DNA of 16,872 bases, taken from contig DATLXU010000081.1 in the NCBI GenBank assembly GCA_035575515.1, positions 1 to 16,872 of the forward strand, given 5' to 3'. Both the position numbers and the translations under genes were made by a program. How positions within the stretch are numbered: the first letter of the stretch is position 1; each line of letters opens with the position of its first letter. Positions 15,601-16,872 of this stretch are shown piece after piece. The notes below the pieces were generated by a model. It ran no database searches. It was given only the letters and a program-made list of their open reading frames with translations, and was not told the DNA's origin. Source of the stretch: DATLXU01 sp035575515 (GTDB lineage: Bacteria; Acidobacteriota; Blastocatellia; UBA7656).

Positions 15601-16660
15601 GATCAATCGGGATATAGCAATGCTCAGGCAAAACGAATCTGCCACAGACGAGATTGCTTGCTCAATGCAAAGGGTCGAGGGGCTGCTTGAGCAGCTCGCG
15701 CGAGATGTTGATTCTTTACGACGAGTGGATGAGCTATCGGAACGGCTCGATCAAGTGGAGGCCGATTCAAAATCGGTTTCTAGCCGGCAGGCCGAGTACC
15801 TAGCGACCTTCCGAAGCGAGGTTGCCAGCCTTATTAATGAGCTTGATAACAGGCTGAGTCATGGACTAAACGAAATGAGGATGAGGGTTATCCGCGCTGA
15901 GCGTGCGGCTGAAGGCGACCGAGCACAATTCGGAAAGCAAGCCGAGCCCGCCAACGAATCATCAAACGGCAAGCAGAATCTGCCTGCACCATCAGATTCG
16001 ATTGCAGGTAAGCCCGCAGCAGAAATCACAGATTATTTCATGTTCGAGCATAGGTTCAGGGGAACGGTTGATGAGATCAAGCGTCGTCAGTCGGCTTACA
16101 TCAATTTCTTCTTAGACAAAAACAATGTAATTGATCTTGGATGCGGACGCGGCGAGTTTCTGGAACTGCTCGCTGAACATGGGGTGAGCGCAACAGGCGT
16201 AGATAACAATCAGGACATGGTAGAGTTTTGCAGGGATCGCAGCCTTCCGGTTGTCCAAGCAGATATATTTGATTACCTAAGCAGCTTGGCGAAGGAAAGC
16301 GTGGACGGCATATTTGCAGCTCAGGTTGTCGAGCACTTTCCCCCGTATAAGATTTCAGAGCTTATACGGCAATGTCACAAGAAACTGAAGGCAGGCGGCG
16401 TTATCGTCATCGAAACTGTCAACACGAACTGCTCGGTGGCGCTAAGCAACTTCTTTCTTGATCCGACTCATGTCCGACCCGTTCCGGCAGAATTGCTGCG
16501 GTTCCTTCTTGAACAGGAGATGTTCAATATTGAAACTCTGAAATTCAGCTCACCGCTCCCCGGCACTTCCGCCGTTCAAGTTTTAGATGTAGCCGGGGCA
16601 TCGCCCGAACAAATGGCTGTATATCAGGATTACGCCATTGTGGCTACTAAGAGGCAATAG
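12695..16660 (+). CDS. Four-part glycosyltransferase-glycosyltransferase-coiled coil-methyltransferase fusion
   Basis: A 1321-residue cytoplasmic protein. Residues 18-285 are a GT-A-type glycosyltransferase (VCTIISKNYLPYARVLADSF, then VYFDPDILIF with D116-P-D118 as DxD, and AGAYNLGFI). Residues 505-870 are a GT4-type transferase (FGVNLAGYIASEKGVGEALR; VFLFTFDFHSYLERKNP; EX7E motif E755-GFGLTMA-E763). Residues 895-1075 are charged and heptad-like, a predicted coiled coil. Residues 1105-1321 are a class I methyltransferase (VIDLGCGRGEFLELL with D1147; FAAQVVEHF; LDPTHVRPVP near 1256). In known ABC-dependent O-antigen systems a polymerase, a coiled-coil ruler and a terminating methyltransferase control chain length; here all three are fused. 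Start chosen because an in-frame TGA lies 21 nt upstream. It is transcribed divergently from the lipoprotein gene. Domain calls are firm; the ruler role is inference. Confidence 0.9.
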   Translation: MGIESTNKTAPAVAVDTGVCTIISKNYLPYARVLADSFAQYHSDIPFFVLLVDRVDGYFKPDEESFRLVQIEDLDIPDLNRFCFQYTILELNTAVKPYLIGHLLEKYGLRKIVYFDPDILIFNDLSGLFDLLNRNSIVLTPHLTAPIEQDGLKPTENDILVAGAYNLGFIALADSQTTVRFLQWWQERLYDKCVVSFQKGLFVDQKWIDLIPGFFDDVYILRDPGYNVAYWNLNSRTVEMRGDKPYINGSPCYFFHFSGFNPENIKSISKHQNRFTIKNVGQARALFEMYRDRLLKHGYKDTKNWPYAFGYFDNGVKILDAMRGIYLDMGDEVKRFGNPFNTSSPDSYFNWLIEPVDGEADHDRKITHFWYGVYKHRWDVQQAFPDVFGQHRAAFISWIKNSGISDYSPDPRFIPFNRSDCARNASKSARLYRRLTRPLEPSVKRFLRKTIARNEAVWRKIMTTHRRLKGANVIQPAANAASPNANNYNSATHNAMQNTTSKQQKTFGVNLAGYIASEKGVGEALRSQVRCLEAMKIPYVLNDFRDDSSVNLDRTLTNFSEDNPFSVNLVQVNADQVPGFAWAKGDAYFEGHYNIGYWNWELSDFPHEWLPSFRYFNEVWVASNFALDSVSRVSPIPVVRVPFSLPEQPPIKTLDRSAFQLRKDCFVFLFTFDFHSYLERKNPFGLIEAFKRAFGQKDDVLLVLKCSHSSSDQIETLLDAARGANVKIIDKVISRDEVNALMHLSNCYVSLHRSEGFGLTMAEAMNMGKPVIATSYSGNLDFMNLANSFLVKYRLVEIDKDHGPYKKGYVWAEPDLDHAAELMRFVFNNPEAARVVGRQAQSDIRSLLHPEVVGAIVKDRVLRAASRTGTSRTAISSSSISEFINSSENIPLTTEEGIYRILEEAQRIEALSGAINQVPLKAERGLKRNIEHRAKKFLKWLIHWNTKAQADFNRSVSSSVQMLVRQLQKINRDIAMLRQNESATDEIACSMQRVEGLLEQLARDVDSLRRVDELSERLDQVEADSKSVSSRQAEYLATFRSEVASLINELDNRLSHGLNEMRMRVIRAERAAEGDRAQFGKQAEPANESSNGKQNLPAPSDSIAGKPAAEITDYFMFEHRFRGTVDEIKRRQSAYINFFLDKNNVIDLGCGRGEFLELLAEHGVSATGVDNNQDMVEFCRDRSLPVVQADIFDYLSSLAKESVDGIFAAQVVEHFPPYKISELIRQCHKKLKAGGVIVIETVNTNCSVALSNFFLDPTHVRPVPAELLRFLLEQEMFNIETLKFSSPLPGTSAVQVLDVAGASPEQMAVYQDYAIVATKRQ

Positions 16661-16718
16661 GCGCGATTTCGTCTTTAAGGTGAAAATAAACTACGGTGCT
16701 GGTCGTATGGTAGCTCTA

Positions 16719-16872
16719 CAGTTAATCGTGGTAGCCCATATTTGCACTAAAATGGTATAGCACACCCGGAGTACACAGTTGTTGGTCGAACGTGGAATCA
16801 ACAACTTACGAATTCAGCCAACTCCATAAAGTGGCTGTTTTCTGGCTTCAAAGCTGTCTCCACGATTAACTG
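16719..16872. repeat. 13-bp inverted repeat at the window edge, possible MITE
   Basis: CAGTTAATCGTGG at 16719-16731 is exactly complementary to the last 13 bases of the window (16860-16872). The 154-bp span has no open frame and contains a second perfect inverted repeat, GTTGTTG (16778-16784) with CAACAAC (16799-16805). A small transposable element or a large hairpin could explain it. The right flank is cut off, so a target duplication cannot be checked. Confidence 0.55.
16815..16843 (+). terminator. Terminator-like hairpin after the fusion gene
   Basis: CAGCCA (16815-16820) pairs with TGGCTG (16832-16837) across an 11-nt loop, and TTTTCT follows at once. The stem is only 6 bp and the hairpin lies about 155 nt after the stop codon, inside the inverted-repeat element. 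It is a weak intrinsic terminator candidate. Confidence 0.4.

Overview
The window is a bacterial cell-surface polysaccharide locus crossed by at least five transposon relics. Nothing in it fixes the species. The moderate base composition, the mix of GT-C, GT2, GT4 and GH43-like genes, and the multi-domain glycosyltransferase suggest a Gram-negative environmental bacterium. Acidobacteriota is a weak guess, and no ribosomal RNA, tRNA or housekeeping gene is present to test it.

Minus-strand block (11075 down to 242). In transcription order it encodes a small Ig-like lipoprotein (10530-11075), a GT4 glycosyltransferase (8150-9271), a SAM-dependent methyltransferase (6067-6870), a NeuD/PglD-type sugar O/N-acyltransferase with a TTG start (5416-6054), a cytoplasmic GH43-like beta-propeller (4492-5409), a FemAB/GNAT-like acyltransferase (3424-4482), a GtrB/DPM-like GT2 (2538-3461) and a large GT-C-like membrane protein (242-2551). 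The last six are packed with 6-12 nt gaps or overlaps of 14-38 nt, so they are almost certainly one operon. A good promoter at 7493-7521, with a palindrome abutting its -10 box, lies upstream of these six genes.

Plus strand (12695-16660). One 1321-residue protein joins a DxD-type nucleotide-sugar glycosyltransferase, an EX7E GT4 glycosyltransferase, a coiled coil of about 180 residues and a C-terminal methyltransferase. These are the parts that, in ABC-transporter-dependent O-antigen systems such as E. coli O9a (WbdA polymerase plus WbdD methyl-terminator and coiled-coil ruler), sit on separate proteins. This is the strongest candidate for an unusual system here. It would be a self-contained glycan polymerase, ruler and terminator.

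Mobile DNA fills the gaps. An ISAs1-family relic (11233-12486, 8-bp target duplication) sits between the divergent lipoprotein and fusion-protein genes. An IS4-superfamily relic (9328-10448, 7-bp duplication) lies between the lipoprotein and GT4 genes. Between the GT4 and methyltransferase genes (6871-8149, no intact gene) there is a cluster: a 599-bp internally deleted DDE-transposase element (7549-8147, 9-bp duplication), an 89-bp IS903-like MITE (7349-7437) and a 420-bp element (6907-7326) that carries another 117-bp MITE inside its own terminal repeat. All transposase genes are frameshifted or truncated and no pathway gene is broken. A further inverted repeat (16719-16872) runs to the window edge.

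How the genes may work together (inference): the acyltransferase, the methyltransferase and the GH43-like protein would make or modify sugars. The GT4, the fusion protein and the GT2/GT-C pair would assemble and decorate a glycan, and the lipoprotein would act at the envelope. No flippase, Wzy polymerase or ABC exporter is inside the window.
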